Shown: piece by piece, positions 33,904 to 44,916 of the stretch
Position numbering within the stretch: the first letter of the stretch is position 1
How the letters are laid out: each line of letters opens with the position of its first letter
NCBI GenBank assembly: GCA_039908105.1
Contig: JAMOBI010000027.1
Coordinates: 1-64,000 of the forward strand
Reading direction: 5' to 3'
Origin: Magnetaquiglobus sp039908105
GTDB taxonomy: Bacteria; Pseudomonadota; Magnetococcia; Magnetococcales; Magnetaquicoccaceae
DNA length: 64,000 nt
Translations under genes and position numbers: made by a program
Notes under the pieces: model-generated
The model's database searches: none
What the model was told of the DNA's origin: nothing
Seen by the model: only the letters and a program-made list of their open reading frames with translations

Positions 33904-36900
33904 TCAAGAGGATGCGATCTCAAGCAGTGCGCGGATCTTGCGACACTCCTCCTCCAGGGCATCCACCTGGACCAGGGAGAGGGTCCGGTTCTTCAACTCC
34001 ACCTGACTGCGCAGCCGCATCGCCTGCCACTTCACCCGGTAAGCCCCGACCCGATCCGAGACCGATTTGAACCATTCCACCTCGTCCTGAGCCTGATGGA
34101 AATCATCGGCATTGAGCGCTTTGCGCAACCGACGGGCCTGTTCCGGCACCCTCTCCAAAAAGCTGCGCCGCTGCCGTTCGATCTCCTGCGGATCCCCTTC
34201 CACCGCTTTCAACACCGATGCGATGCTGGTAGGGGCATCAGCCTTCTCAATCACCAGTGGTGCTGATTTTTTGCGCAGCAGGGGTTCTAGGGCCTCGTGC
34301 AGCTCCTCCGAACGGTACGGCTTGCGCAAGAAGCCGCTCATCCCGGCATCCCGACAACGCTGCCGGTCGCTCTCCAAGGCATGGGCCGTACAGGCGATGA
34401 TCGGAATCTGCACATTGGGGAACTGCTCCGGATCGGCGTTGCGGATTTTCAAGGTGGTCTCGTAGCCATCGAGTTGCGGCATTTGCAGATCCATCAACAC
34501 CACATCGAACGGCTTGGCGGTAAGAATGGTCAACGCCTCGTTGCCGTTGCTGGCCAGCGCCACCTCGTGTCCGGCCTGCTCCAACAGGTTGAGCGCCACC
34601 TTCTGATTGTTCACCAGATCATCGACCACCAGGATGCGCAGCGTCGTTGGACGGCGTCCGCCGACGCGACGCGGGGGTGCCGAGGCCGTGACCCGTCCTA
34701 GGGCGCGGTTGACCGCACGCAACAGCGGAAACCGCAAAACCGGTTCGGAAAACGGCACTGCATCGGAGAACTCTTCACCGAACAGCGTCTCCTCCACCCG
34801 CCGTGCAGGCGGTGCCGTGACCACCGGACGACTCTTCCACCCCTCGCGGCGGGTCAACTCCGGAAGCGATGCCTCGGCGCCGCGCAACAGGTGGTAATCG
34901 ACGATCAACAGATCATACGGCTCGCCGGCCTCATGCGCCTGGCGCAACAGTGGCTGAAGCGCCGGCAGATCTGCCACCACCGTGGCCTGTGCACCTCCCT
35001 GGATCAGCAACTGGCCGAGAATCTCCCGTCCGGTCGAATTGTCGTAAGCGGCAACCACGCGCAGCCCCTCCATGGGAGCAGCAACGTTCTCCCGATTGCC
35101 GCGGGCCTCCATGACCGCCTCCTGACCCGCCGGGGCCCGCTTTCCGGTGGCAAAGCGGGCCGTGAAGTGAAAAACGCTCCCAGCGCCCAGGTTGCTCTCC
35201 ACCCAGACTTCGCCGCCCATCATCTGGGTGATGCTGCGACAGATCGTCAGCCCCAACCCGGTGCCGCCGTATTTGCGCGTGGTCGAACCATCCACCTGGG
35301 TAAAGCGGTCGAAGATCGAATCCAGCCGATCCGCCGGGATGCCGATGCCACTATCGGCAATCGAAAATTGCAGCAGTACGCTCCCTTCGCTCTCGTCGGG
35401 CAGGCGCGCCACGCTTAAGGAGACCTCCCCTTTTTCGGTGAACTTGATGGCATTGCTGATTAAATTGATGATCACCTGCGACAGACGCAGCGGATCGCCC
35501 ACCAGGGTTTCCGGCAGCTCCGGATCGATGCGGCAATAAAAACCGATGCGCTTCTGATAGGCACGGATCGCCATGGTTTCGCAGGCCGCGCCGATGCGTC
35601 CATGCACGTCGAAGGGGATGTTCTCCAGTTTGAACTTGCCGGCCTCAATCTTGGAAAGGTCGAGAATCGAGTTGATCAGATCGAGCAGGGTCTGCGAGGC
35701 GTTCTGGACGATCAACAGGTTGTCGCGCTGCACCTCGGTCAATTCGGTGCCAAGCACCAGATCGGTCATGCCGATGATGGCATTCATCGGACTGCGGATC
35801 TCATGACTCATGTTGGCCAGAAATTCGCTCTTGGCCCGATTGGAGCTCTCGGCTACCTGCAGGGTCTCTTCCAGGGATTTGAGCAGCTGCTTGCGGTCGG
35901 TGATGTCGTGCAAAAAGGCGGTGAAGATCGTCTCCCCTTCGAGCATATCCGAGGTCAACGCCATCTCCATGTCGATGATCTCGCCGTCCGCGCGCATGGC
36001 CGGGGCCTCGATGCGGCGGCGCAAAGTCCCACTGCCATCCGTCGAACCGGCCTGCTTCCAGCGCTCCATGCCCACCACATGTCCATTGCGCAGATTGGGC
36101 GGAATGATCAATTCGGCCACGGTCTTGCCGAGTGCGGCTTCAGTGGAATAGCCGAAGAGTTTCTCCGCCGCCGGATTGAAGCCGATCACTCTGCCATCGG
36201 CATCGGAGGTGATGATGGCATCGAGTGCCGAGTTCAGGATCGAGCCAAGCCGCTTTTCGCGACTCTTGAGCTGTTCGTGGGCCTCGACCAGACGGTGGGT
36301 CCGTTCGGCCACCAGGTTTTCAAAGTGGACGTTCTTTTCAATAATCTCGATGTTCTGCGACACGCGGCACAACAGCTCCTCGTCGCGGAACGGTTTGGTG
36401 AGAAAGTCGTTGGCCCCGGCCTTTAAAAACTGGGTGGCCATGTCGGTGCTGCCGTGCGAGGAGAGCCCGATGATGGCGGTACGATCGCGGGTGAAGCGGG
36501 GCCGGATGCGCTTGATCAGCTGAAAGCCGTTCATGCCCGGCATTTCGTAATCCACCAGGATCAGGCGCACATCGGTATGACTCTGGAGCAATTCGAGCGC
36601 AGCGGGTCCGTCGCCGGCCTCAAGCACCTGAAAGTTGCAACGATTCAAAAACTGCTGGACATGATAGCGGGAGCTTTTGGAGTCATCGATCACCATGGCC
36701 TTGATGGCGGCATTCTTGCGCAGCCGGTCGATGAAGTAGAGCACGGCATCGATGCTGCTGGCGTTATCCTTGATGAAATAGTCCAGCACCCGTTTGGAGA
36801 CCACGCTGGCGCGCACGTCGTCCTTGATCTCGCCGGTGAAGACCACCGAGGGGATGTTGAGCGTTTGGATGTAATCGACGATTTCACCATTCGGGGCATC

Positions 36901-37077
36901 GGCCAGATAGAGTCCCAGAATCCCCAAGAAAAAATCGCTCCCCTCCTGGCGCACGATCTCCTTGGCCGCAGCCAACGAGGCGGCCCAGAAGACCTGGAAA
37001 TGCAGTTCCGTTTCGATGCGTTGCCGAAGCAGGGCGGCAAAGCTTTTGGAACCTTCCACCAGCAGAATTTTTTCCAC
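33904..37077 (-). CDS. Hybrid sensor histidine kinase with multiple receiver domains
   Basis: About 1057 residues from GTG 37077 (GGAGA upstream); an in-frame start at 37131 is possible. Order: a receiver-like domain lacking a clear acceptor Asp (ILGLYLADAP), receiver 2 (MVIDDSKSS, LVDYEMPGMNG), PAS, HisKA (FLANMSHEIRSPMNAIIGM, phospho-acceptor His), HATPase (VIINLISNAIKFTEKG, GTGLGLTICRSI), a degenerate receiver, and receiver 4 (LVVDDLVNNQ, VLMDLQMPQLDG). The C-terminal region resembles Hpt but has VEWFKSVSDRVGA where AHxLKG is expected, so its phospho-His is missing. Cytosolic; signal unknown. Confidence 0.9.
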   Translation of the reverse strand: MEKILLVEGSKSFAALLRQRIETELHFQVFWAASLAAAKEIVRQEGSDFFLGILGLYLADAPNGEIVDYIQTLNIPSVVFTGEIKDDVRASVVSKRVLDYFIKDNASSIDAVLYFIDRLRKNAAIKAMVIDDSKSSRYHVQQFLNRCNFQVLEAGDGPAALELLQSHTDVRLILVDYEMPGMNGFQLIKRIRPRFTRDRTAIIGLSSHGSTDMATQFLKAGANDFLTKPFRDEELLCRVSQNIEIIEKNVHFENLVAERTHRLVEAHEQLKSREKRLGSILNSALDAIITSDADGRVIGFNPAAEKLFGYSTEAALGKTVAELIIPPNLRNGHVVGMERWKQAGSTDGSGTLRRRIEAPAMRADGEIIDMEMALTSDMLEGETIFTAFLHDITDRKQLLKSLEETLQVAESSNRAKSEFLANMSHEIRSPMNAIIGMTDLVLGTELTEVQRDNLLIVQNASQTLLDLINSILDLSKIEAGKFKLENIPFDVHGRIGAACETMAIRAYQKRIGFYCRIDPELPETLVGDPLRLSQVIINLISNAIKFTEKGEVSLSVARLPDESEGSVLLQFSIADSGIGIPADRLDSIFDRFTQVDGSTTRKYGGTGLGLTICRSITQMMGGEVWVESNLGAGSVFHFTARFATGKRAPAGQEAVMEARGNRENVAAPMEGLRVVAAYDNSTGREILGQLLIQGGAQATVVADLPALQPLLRQAHEAGEPYDLLIVDYHLLRGAEASLPELTRREGWKSRPVVTAPPARRVEETLFGEEFSDAVPFSEPVLRFPLLRAVNRALGRVTASAPPRRVGGRRPTTLRILVVDDLVNNQKVALNLLEQAGHEVALASNGNEALTILTAKPFDVVLMDLQMPQLDGYETTLKIRNADPEQFPNVQIPIIACTAHALESDRQRCRDAGMSGFLRKPYRSEELHEALEPLLRKKSAPLVIEKADAPTSIASVLKAVEGDPQEIERQRRSFLERVPEQARRLRKALNADDFHQAQDEVEWFKSVSDRVGAYRVKWQAMRLRSQVELKNRTLSLVQVDALEEECRKIRALLEIASS

Positions 37078-37326
37078 GAATTCTCCGGATTTATCACTTA
37101 GATAAGAGGCGTTCGCATGTTTTGCGAACAAGACCAGATGCAGAAATATACATCATTGGCGCACCATTGTCGCGGCGCCAACCCTCTGTTATAGCAATTA
37201 TTTTTTAAATGGTTGTCATTCTTTGCGCTGAATGCGCAATCAAGGAAAACAAGATGCTCGTTTTGCGGGGGGGGTGCAATGATGCGGATTCCACCACAAC
37301 CGGGGGCCTGAAAGCGTCGAATCTTC

Positions 37327-38040
37327 TCAATGCCCCCCCAAATAGGCCCTTTTGACCTCGGGATCGGCCAACAACGCCGCGCCACTCCCTTCCAACAGAA
37401 TCCGCCCGTTGACCAACACATACCCCCGATCTGCCAGGCGCAGCGCCTGGTTGGCGTTCTGTTCGACCAAAAACAGTGTCGTCCCCTCGTCGACGATCTC
37501 CCTCAGCGCCTGAAAAATCCGTCGGATCATCAACGGCGCCAGACCCAGACTCGGCTCATCGAGCAGCAACAGGCGGGGTTTGCTCATCATCGCCCGTCCG
37601 ATCGCCAACATTTGCTGCTCGCCACCCGAGAGCGTCCCGGCGCGCTGTTCGCTCCGTTCACGCAAGATCGGGAACAGCCCGTAGATCCGCTCCAATATCG
37701 CAGCGTCGATCTCGGGCGAGAGCGCGCCCATCACCAGATTCTCCAACACCGTCATGCCTGGAAAGATCCGTCGTCCCTCCGGGACTTGTGCCAATCCCAT
37801 CCGGGCGATTTGATGGGTCGGCAATCCGGTGATCTCCTCGCCGGAAAAGCGGATCCGTCCGCGCACTGCGCGCGGCAGTCCGAAAATCGACATCAACAGG
37901 GTTGATTTGCCTGCGCCATTGGCTCCGATCAGGGTGACGATCTCCCCCTGGGCCACTTGCAATGTGAGATCCCGCAATACCAGGGTCTGCCCGTGGGCCA
38001 CATCGACGCCCGACAACTCCAGAATCGGTTCGTACTCCAT
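37327..38040 (-). CDS. livF: Branched-chain amino acid ABC transporter, ATPase LivF
   Basis: 237 residues. Walker A GANGAGKS, LivF-type Q-loop region (MGLAQVPEGRRIFPGMTVLENL), signature LSGGEQQMLAIGRAMM and Walker B LLLDEPSLGLAP. Last gene of livKHMGF, separated from livG by a palindromic repeat of about 450 bp that may reduce its expression. Confidence 0.95.
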   Translation of the reverse strand: MEYEPILELSGVDVAHGQTLVLRDLTLQVAQGEIVTLIGANGAGKSTLLMSIFGLPRAVRGRIRFSGEEITGLPTHQIARMGLAQVPEGRRIFPGMTVLENLVMGALSPEIDAAILERIYGLFPILRERSEQRAGTLSGGEQQMLAIGRAMMSKPRLLLLDEPSLGLAPLMIRRIFQALREIVDEGTTLFLVEQNANQALRLADRGYVLVNGRILLEGSGAALLADPEVKRAYLGGH

Positions 38041-38083
38041 GAATCCTCGCGTGGGTAAAGTCTGGATTCCAAACGATTACGGG

Positions 38084-38535
38084 GGTCCGGGGGCGATTAT
38101 CGCCCCCGGCAGGGGTTTGGGGACGGAGTCCCCAAGGTTTTGATTTTTCTTTTGATTTTAGCGCGCTTTTTTCAAGAAGCATTTTTCGCGGTTTTTGCGA
38201 AAAATGCGCCGCGCGCCGTCTTGCTCTCCGGAGCTGTTTTGCGCCTTTTGCAAAACAGCTCCGGAGAGCCTGGCCAGAACCAGCCGCAGCAGGCAACTCT
38301 TTTATGACTTCATTGACGTGGACAAGTACCCCAGTGCAGTGAGCAAATTCGCCCGAGTCGTTGCCAAAAGGCGGCAACGACTCGGGCACAGATGCGGCGC
38401 GCGGCGCATTTTTTTGCAAAAACCGCGAAAAAATGCTTCTTTTGAAAAGCGCGCTAAAAGACAAAATCAAAACCCTGGGAGAGGAATCTCCCAGACCCTC
38501 TCTTTTTTTTCACCAATTAAAGCAACATCTGCCAA
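38084..38535. repeat. Composite palindromic repeat between livG and livF
   Basis: Two facing copies. The left copy has the variant end hairpin GGGGGCGATTATCGCCCCC and an apical GCTCTCCGGAGCTGTTTTGC stem. The right copy has CCCGAGTCGTTGCC/GGCAACGACTCGGG and the CTGGGAGAGGAATCTCCCAG hairpin followed by CTCTCTTTTTTTT. The apical stems differ in sequence but keep pairing. Confidence 0.8.
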
Positions 38536-38539
38536 GCTG

Positions 38540-39351
38540 TCAAATCAGCTTGATTGCTCCTCCCCCCTCCGGCACCCCCAAATAGGCCTCCAACACCGCC
38601 GGATCATCCCTTACCACCTCAGGCCTCCCGGCCACCAACACCTGACCGTGATCCAACACCACGACGTGATCGGAAATCTCCATCACCAACCGCATGTCAT
38701 GCTCGATCAGACAAACCGTCACCCCATGCCCGCGCCGCAAGGCCAAAATCCACTCCGCAAGCTCACCCGTCTCACTCGGATTGAGTCCGGCTGCCGGCTC
38801 GTCCAGACACAACAGACTCGGATCCACACACATCGCCCGAGCGATCTCCAACCGCCGCTGCCGGCCATAGGGCAGAGAACCGGCCAAACGATTGCCATCC
38901 TCAGCCAAACGAAAGAAATCCAACCACTGCCAGGCCCGCTCGATCGCCTCGGCCTCGGCCTGCCGATAAGCCGGTATGCCCATCAAGCCGGCCAGCAGGT
39001 TGTTGTTCACCCGCGCACGCTGGCGGCCAACGCTGCACCACCTAATATTTTGTAATAAAATCGTCGCCCAAATGCCACTGGTGACATAAAATCCCGCCCG
39101 CGAAACGGTCCGCCCAACAGCTCGTGCAACGCCACCACCCGGCCATCCGCGCTGGTAAACCGCATCTCCCCCTCGCTGGGACGATAAAAGCCGGTCAAAC
39201 AGTTGAACACCGTGGTCTTGCCCGCACCGTTCGGTCCGATCAACGCGGTGACACTTCCCGGCGCCACCTCGAACCCCACCCGATTCAACGCCACCACGCC
39301 ACCAAAGCGCATGGTCAGATTGCGTACTTTCAAAAGCGGGGTGGTGATCAT
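38540..39351 (-). pseudogene. livG: Branched-chain amino acid ABC transporter, ATPase LivG, internally deleted
   Basis: First frame 39351-39007: N-terminal half with Walker A GPNGAGKT, ending YYKILGGAALAASVRG and stop. Second frame 39010-38540 (GTG/TGA overlap): VNNNLLAGLMGIPAYR ... SLPYGRQRRLEIARAM ... LCLDEPAAGLNP ... IEHDM. The Q-loop segment expected between them (ARTFQNIRLF and the following 20 residues) is absent, so this is a deletion with a frameshift, not a simple split. As read, LivG lacks an element needed to couple ATP hydrolysis. Confidence 0.8.
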
Positions 39352-40630
39352 GTTCCCACCCCGGAGCGGTGAAACAGGGCCCGCCGGATACCCATCAGGC
39401 CACGCGGTCGCCAGATCATCATGAAGACCATCGCCATGCCGAAAACCAGCCCCCGATACTCGGCGAAATCGCGCAGCGCCTCGGGCAGTACCGTGAGAAT
39501 CACCGCAGCCACGATCACCCCGCCGGTCGAGCCCATGCCGCCGAGGATCACAATGGCCAAAATGTGCGCCGACTCCATGAAGGAAAACGAGGTGGGATTG
39601 ACAAACCCCTGCGAAGCGGCGAAAAAGACCCCGCCCAAACCGCCGGTCATGGCGCCCAGACCAAACGCCGACAGCTTGACGCTCACCGGCTGGATCCCCA
39701 ACGAACGGCAGGCGATCTCATCCTCGCGCAACGCCTCCCAGTTGCGGCCCAACGGCATGCGTCGCAACCGCCGCACCACGAAGACCATCGCGGACACGAC
39801 CACCAACAAAAGCAGATAGAAAAAGATATCGCGGGTTTCGCTCGAATAGGGGAGCGAGAAGAATTCATGAAAGGTGGTGTGACCCGGCTGCTGGGCGCGG
39901 CGACCAAATTCCAGGCCGAACAGCGACGGGAACGGCGCCCGCACCCCGTTGGGACCACCGGTGAACGCCATCCAGTTGTTGAGCACCAGCCGGACGATCT
40001 CGCCGAATCCCAACGTGACGATCGCCAGATAATCGCCGTGCATGCGCAGCACCGGAAATCCGAGCAGTATGCCGCACAGGCCGGCAAAGAGCGCACCCGC
40101 AGGCAACGCCAGCCAGAAGCTCAATCCCAGATACTTGAATCCCAACGCATAACCATAAGCACCCACGGCGTAGAAGGCGACAAAGCCCAGATCGAGCAGC
40201 CCGGCCAAACCCACGACGATGTTCAAACCGAGGGCCAGCAGCACATAAATCAGCGCCAGGATCGCCACGTTGAGCCAGTACTTGCCGATAAACCAGGGCA
40301 GGATCAGCGAGATCGTCAAAGCCAGAACGATGATCCATGCGCGGTGGCGATCGATCCAGCCGAGTCGTTCGGAAGCAATGGATTTTGCAGGCCGACGCGC
40401 CTGGTGGAACTCCAGCAGCCAGCTGATCAACAGACGCCCGACCATCACCAAGCCTGCCAACAAAAGCGGGCGCTGCCAATGGCCCTCGAAGGTGTAGCCG
40501 GTGAGGGTGATACCGGTCAGGGGGGCAAAAAGCAACAGGGCGACCAGGCCGGTCAACAACGCATCGCGCAGCCGCTCGCTCCAAATCACTCGGTCAAGAA
40601 GTTCCGGCTCCACCCCTTGCAGGCCCGCCA

Positions 40631-40631
<1 letters not shown>
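39348..40631 (-). CDS. livM: Branched-chain amino acid permease LivM
   Basis: 427 residues from ATG 40631 (MAGLQGVEPELLDR), which overlaps the livH stop as TGATG. About ten membrane segments. The conserved LivM core is present: YVLLALGLNIVVGLAGLLDL, GDYLAIVTLGFGEIVR and the cytoplasmic EAA-like loop NWEALREDEIACRSLGI. The C-terminus overlaps livG by 4 bp. Inner-membrane subunit of the high-affinity Leu/Ile/Val uptake system. Confidence 0.93.
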
Positions 40632-41555
<924 letters not shown>

Positions 41556-41562
41556 GCAATCG

Positions 41563-42693
41563 CTATTGAACCTCCTCGTATTTGCCGTCCGGGGTCCAGC
41601 GATAGATCACGTAGTCCGAGACCTTGAGATCCCCCTTGGCATTCCAGGCCTTGGTGCCCATGACGGTCTCCACCGGATGGGATTTGAGCCATTCGGCCAG
41701 CTTGGCACCTTCCAGCGATTTTGTGGCACTCATCGCGCTGGCGATCGACTGCAACGTGGCGTAGGAGTAGAGCGTATACCCTTCCGGTTCATATCCCGCC
41801 TTGCGGAAGGTTCCTACCAGCTCTTTGCCAGCCGGAATCTTGCGCGGATCGGCTCCGAAGGTCATGTAGACCCCTTCGACGAATTTTGGACCGCCCGCCG
41901 AGGTGACGAAGGTTTCGGACATGATGCCATCCCCGGAGACCAGGGGGATCGTCAGACCCTGCTCGCGCATCTGCCGGACCAGCGGTCCGGCCTCGCTGTG
42001 CAGGCCGCCGAAGTAAACCGCATCGGCCTTGACCGAACGGAGCTTGGTGACCAGGGCATTGAAATCCTTCTCCCCGCGCGTCAGTCCCTCGTACAAAACC
42101 TCCTTTAGGCCCAGCTTGGCCAGATGGGCCTTCATCGCATCGGCCAGACCCTGACCGTAGGTGTCCTTGTCGTGGAGTACGGCGATCGATTTGGCCTTGA
42201 GCTGCTTGACCAGATACTCGGCGCCGACCACCCCTTGTTGATCATCGCGTCCGCAGGTGCGGAACACCGTGGGCAGCCCCCGTTCCGTCACCATGGGGTT
42301 GGTCGAGGCCGGGGTCATGGAGAGAATCCCCGCCTCGGCATACACCTCGAAGGCCGGAATGGTGGAGGAGGAGCAGAAGTGGCCCACCACCGCAGCGACA
42401 TGCTCGAAATCGACCAGCCGGTTGGCCACGGCCACCGCCTGTTTGGGTTCGCAGGAGTCATCCCCCTTCACCAGCTCGATCATCTCGCCGTGGATGCCGC
42501 CTTTGGCATTGATATCCTTGGCCGCCTGTTCGGCGCCGCGCCAGAACTGTTCGCCAAAGGCCGCCTGCGGACCGGACAACGGTCCTGCGACACCGATCTT
42601 GATGCTCCCGGCCTCGACCGGGGTACTGCCGAGTGTGAGAAGCAGTGTTGCGACCCAAGCCGGAACTCTCCAATGCGTGCCCAGCATCTGCAA
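41563..42693 (-). CDS. livK: Branched-chain amino acid binding protein LivK
   Basis: About 376 residues with a signal peptide (VPAWVATLLLTLGSTPVEA) and the type I periplasmic binding fold: IKIGVAGPLSGPQAAFG, GHFCSSSTIPAFEVYAEAG, ASTNPMVTERGLPTVFRTCG and VLHDKDTYGQGLADAM. It captures Leu/Ile/Val in the periplasm. First gene of the operon. A second in-frame ATG two codons later is equally usable. Confidence 0.94.
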   Translation of the reverse strand: MQMLGTHWRVPAWVATLLLTLGSTPVEAGSIKIGVAGPLSGPQAAFGEQFWRGAEQAAKDINAKGGIHGEMIELVKGDDSCEPKQAVAVANRLVDFEHVAAVVGHFCSSSTIPAFEVYAEAGILSMTPASTNPMVTERGLPTVFRTCGRDDQQGVVGAEYLVKQLKAKSIAVLHDKDTYGQGLADAMKAHLAKLGLKEVLYEGLTRGEKDFNALVTKLRSVKADAVYFGGLHSEAGPLVRQMREQGLTIPLVSGDGIMSETFVTSAGGPKFVEGVYMTFGADPRKIPAGKELVGTFRKAGYEPEGYTLYSYATLQSIASAMSATKSLEGAKLAEWLKSHPVETVMGTKAWNAKGDLKVSDYVIYRWTPDGKYEEVQ

Positions 42694-42713
42694 TCTCCCT
42701 TGTCACCTCTGTT

Positions 42714-43113
42714 GCGGGGGTCCGGGGACGCTTACCGCCCCCGGCGGAGGTCTGGAGGCGGAGCCTCCAGGGTTTTGCTTTGTTCTTTTTGACTTTAAAG
42801 CGCACCTGTTCTGGGATGCGTCGTTTTCTGCAAGGCCGCGTGCAAGATGCGAGCATCGTTTCCAAACTTGCATGATGGGGGGAGAGCCCCCTCACCCCTG
42901 ACCATGGAACTCCAAAAGCACGAGTTCCACGGTAAAAAACGGAAACGATGCTCGCAAAGGCGGCGCGCAGCGCATTTTTCGCAAAAGACGCGAAAATTGC
43001 TTCGTTTGAAGAGTGCGCTAAAGTCAAAAACAAAACCCTGGGAGAGGAATCTCCCAGACCCGCTCTTTTTTTTCACCAGTAAAAACAACACATTCCAAGC
43101 TGAGTGCGGTTTG
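42714..43113. repeat. Modular palindromic repeat with an insertion in its apical loop
   Basis: It begins with the GGGGGTCCGGGG-type end. The apical stem GCGAGCATCGTTTCC / GGAAACGATGCTCGC is split by about 75 bp that itself holds a GGAACTC...GAGTTCC hairpin. It ends with CCTGGGAGAGGAATCTCCC, CGCTCTTTTTTTT and GTGCGGTTT. Located upstream of livK. Confidence 0.8.
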
Positions 43114-43174
43114 GGGCTGGGTGCAGTTTAAGTTTTAGCGCCCTGAAACACAATAGACCCATCCATCCACCTCC

Positions 43175-43687
43175 TCACGCCTCACCCTCGGTATCCACCA
43201 ACGCTGCGGCAATCGCCTCCTCCGGCGTCTTGCCACCCCATACCACCCATTGCATGGCCGGATGAAACCGATCGGTCTCATCCTCGATGGCGGCAATCAC
43301 ATCCTCCAGCTGCTCCGGATGCAACTCCGCACCACGCATCGGCAATACCACCCGAAACACCGGCGTGCGCTCCTCGCTCCAGATCTCGAAGTGACCCAAC
43401 CAGACCCGCTCGTTCATCAACGTGATGGTCTGGGCAGCCACAGAGAGGAAACGATCCGGAATTTTCAAATTCATGTAGGCATTGAACTGCAGATAACCGG
43501 TCTCCTCGTGAAAGGCGACCCATAAACGCTGATTGCCCCACTGGCCGGGCATCTCGGCCCAAAGCTCGTACTCGTTGGTACGCTCTGCATTCCAATCCTG
43601 ATTGATGGTGAACTCCTCCACCACCCCCATCGGATTGTCCAGTTCGATTTCCTCAACAACGGGAAGCTGATCGTGAGATCGACCCAT
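43175..43687 (-). CDS. YbjN-family protein
   Basis: 170 residues, no signal peptide. The sequence fits the YbjN / bacterial sensory transduction regulator domain (DWNAERTNEYELWAEMPGQW, GYLQFNAYMNLKIP, HFEIWSEERTPVFRVVLPM), which is structurally related to type III secretion chaperones. YbjN-type proteins affect motility and stress responses in enterobacteria; the role here is unknown. Confidence 0.75.
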   Translation of the reverse strand: MGRSHDQLPVVEEIELDNPMGVVEEFTINQDWNAERTNEYELWAEMPGQWGNQRLWVAFHEETGYLQFNAYMNLKIPDRFLSVAAQTITLMNERVWLGHFEIWSEERTPVFRVVLPMRGAELHPEQLEDVIAAIEDETDRFHPAMQWVVWGGKTPEEAIAAALVDTEGEA

Positions 43688-43861
43688 AAAGCCCTCATCC
43701 TTACATGTAAAGAAACACCTTGATGCCCGGTCAACTCGTTATCGTGACTCGGGATGCACCACCCAATCATTCTAGCACATCCGCCCCGAAAATCGACCCT
43801 TAAAAAATGCCGAACCGCTGCGCATGATCTTTTCCGACCCGCCTGCCCATACTTCGCGGCC

Positions 43862-44890
43862 ATGAACACGTCATCCGTCACTCTACCGGTTTTCAAGTCA
43901 GGTCGTCACGCAGACATGAGCGGCACGACCCTGGTCATCACCGATGCCGACCTCGCGCAAACGGTCGCTGCCTATGATCCGGATCGCTGGAAAGCGCCGC
44001 TGGTCATCGGACATCCGCGCCACGACACCCCGGCCTGGGGCTGGGTCGCCGGACTCGCATTGGAAAACGGCACCCTCATGGCCTCGCTGATCGAACTGGA
44101 TCCCACGGTGATCGAGCTGGTCACTAAAGGACGCTATCGCAACGTCTCGGTCAGCTTCTACACCCCGAACGGACCTGGCAATCCCCGACCTGGCGTCTAC
44201 TACCCACGCCACATCGGCTTGTTGGGGGCACAACCCCCGGCGGTCAAGGGATTGCCCCAGGTCGCGTTTCAGGAGCCTGCCGAGTTCGCCCATTGGGTCG
44301 TGGGCGAAGCGCTCGAACCACCCCGGGCGGCCATCGATCCAACGCCGCCGCAACCACTTATGGAGTCACACATGCACATCGAAGAGGAAGCCGAGAAACT
44401 TCTCCAGGCACGCCTGGAACAGCTCACCCGTCAGGAGCAGGAACTGGCGACGCGCGAGGCGCGCTTTGCCGAGCAACTGGACGGGATCCATCAACGCGAA
44501 GAGGTGCTGCGTCAGGCCGAGGAGGAGCAAAAACAGCTGCGCGCCGCCGAGTTCGTCGATGCTTTGGTGGCCGATGGCCGCGTCCTGCCGCGCTTCCGCG
44601 ACGGTCTGGTGGCCTTTCTGGTCTTCCTCTCCGACGCCGGCATGGTCGAATTCGCCGAGAATCAAGACCGTCGCGCCTTTCTGGAAGGGTTCCTCAAGGA
44701 ACTGCCCCGCCAGGTCGACTACGCCGAACACACCCCGGCAGGCAAGGAGGCACATGCCGCCATCCGCTTCACGGTGCCAACGGGCTTTAGCGCCGATCCG
44801 CAGGGGCTGGAGAACCATGCGCGCATCCTCGCCTATGCCAACACCCATCGTACCGACTACCTCACCGCCGCCCTGGCCGTGAGCGCCTGA
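43862..44890 (+). CDS. Mu-like phage protease (gpI type) with scaffold region
   Basis: 342 residues from ATG 43862. The N-terminal half matches Mu I-type head proteases (DPDRWKAPLVIGHPRHDTPAWG, GRYRNVSVSFYTPNG, HIGLLGAQPPAVKGL). The C-terminal half is a charged coiled coil (EEAEKLLQARLEQLTRQEQE) like the scaffold encoded in frame within Mu I. It would cut the scaffold during capsid assembly. First gene of the virion block; it reads away from the ybjN gene. GC content matches the host. Confidence 0.85.
   Translation: MNTSSVTLPVFKSGRHADMSGTTLVITDADLAQTVAAYDPDRWKAPLVIGHPRHDTPAWGWVAGLALENGTLMASLIELDPTVIELVTKGRYRNVSVSFYTPNGPGNPRPGVYYPRHIGLLGAQPPAVKGLPQVAFQEPAEFAHWVVGEALEPPRAAIDPTPPQPLMESHMHIEEEAEKLLQARLEQLTRQEQELATREARFAEQLDGIHQREEVLRQAEEEQKQLRAAEFVDALVADGRVLPRFRDGLVAFLVFLSDAGMVEFAENQDRRAFLEGFLKELPRQVDYAEHTPAGKEAHAAIRFTVPTGFSADPQGLENHARILAYANTHRTDYLTAALAVSA
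44360..44890 (+). CDS. Nested scaffold protein (internal start, Mu Z-like)
   Basis: In-frame ATGs at 44360 and 44372 would give a 170-177 residue coiled-coil protein corresponding to the scaffold end of the protease. In Mu the scaffold Z is made this way inside gene I. No strong Shine-Dalgarno is seen, so independent translation is inferred from the family. Confidence 0.45.
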   Translation: MESHMHIEEEAEKLLQARLEQLTRQEQELATREARFAEQLDGIHQREEVLRQAEEEQKQLRAAEFVDALVADGRVLPRFRDGLVAFLVFLSDAGMVEFAENQDRRAFLEGFLKELPRQVDYAEHTPAGKEAHAAIRFTVPTGFSADPQGLENHARILAYANTHRTDYLTAALAVSA

Positions 44891-44916
44891 GTCATAACCT
44901 TCAAGGAGAGCCTCTC

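Noticed and set aside
35602..37101. Plus-strand frames of 215-274 codons
   Set aside because: Antisense to the hybrid histidine kinase; no family resemblance.
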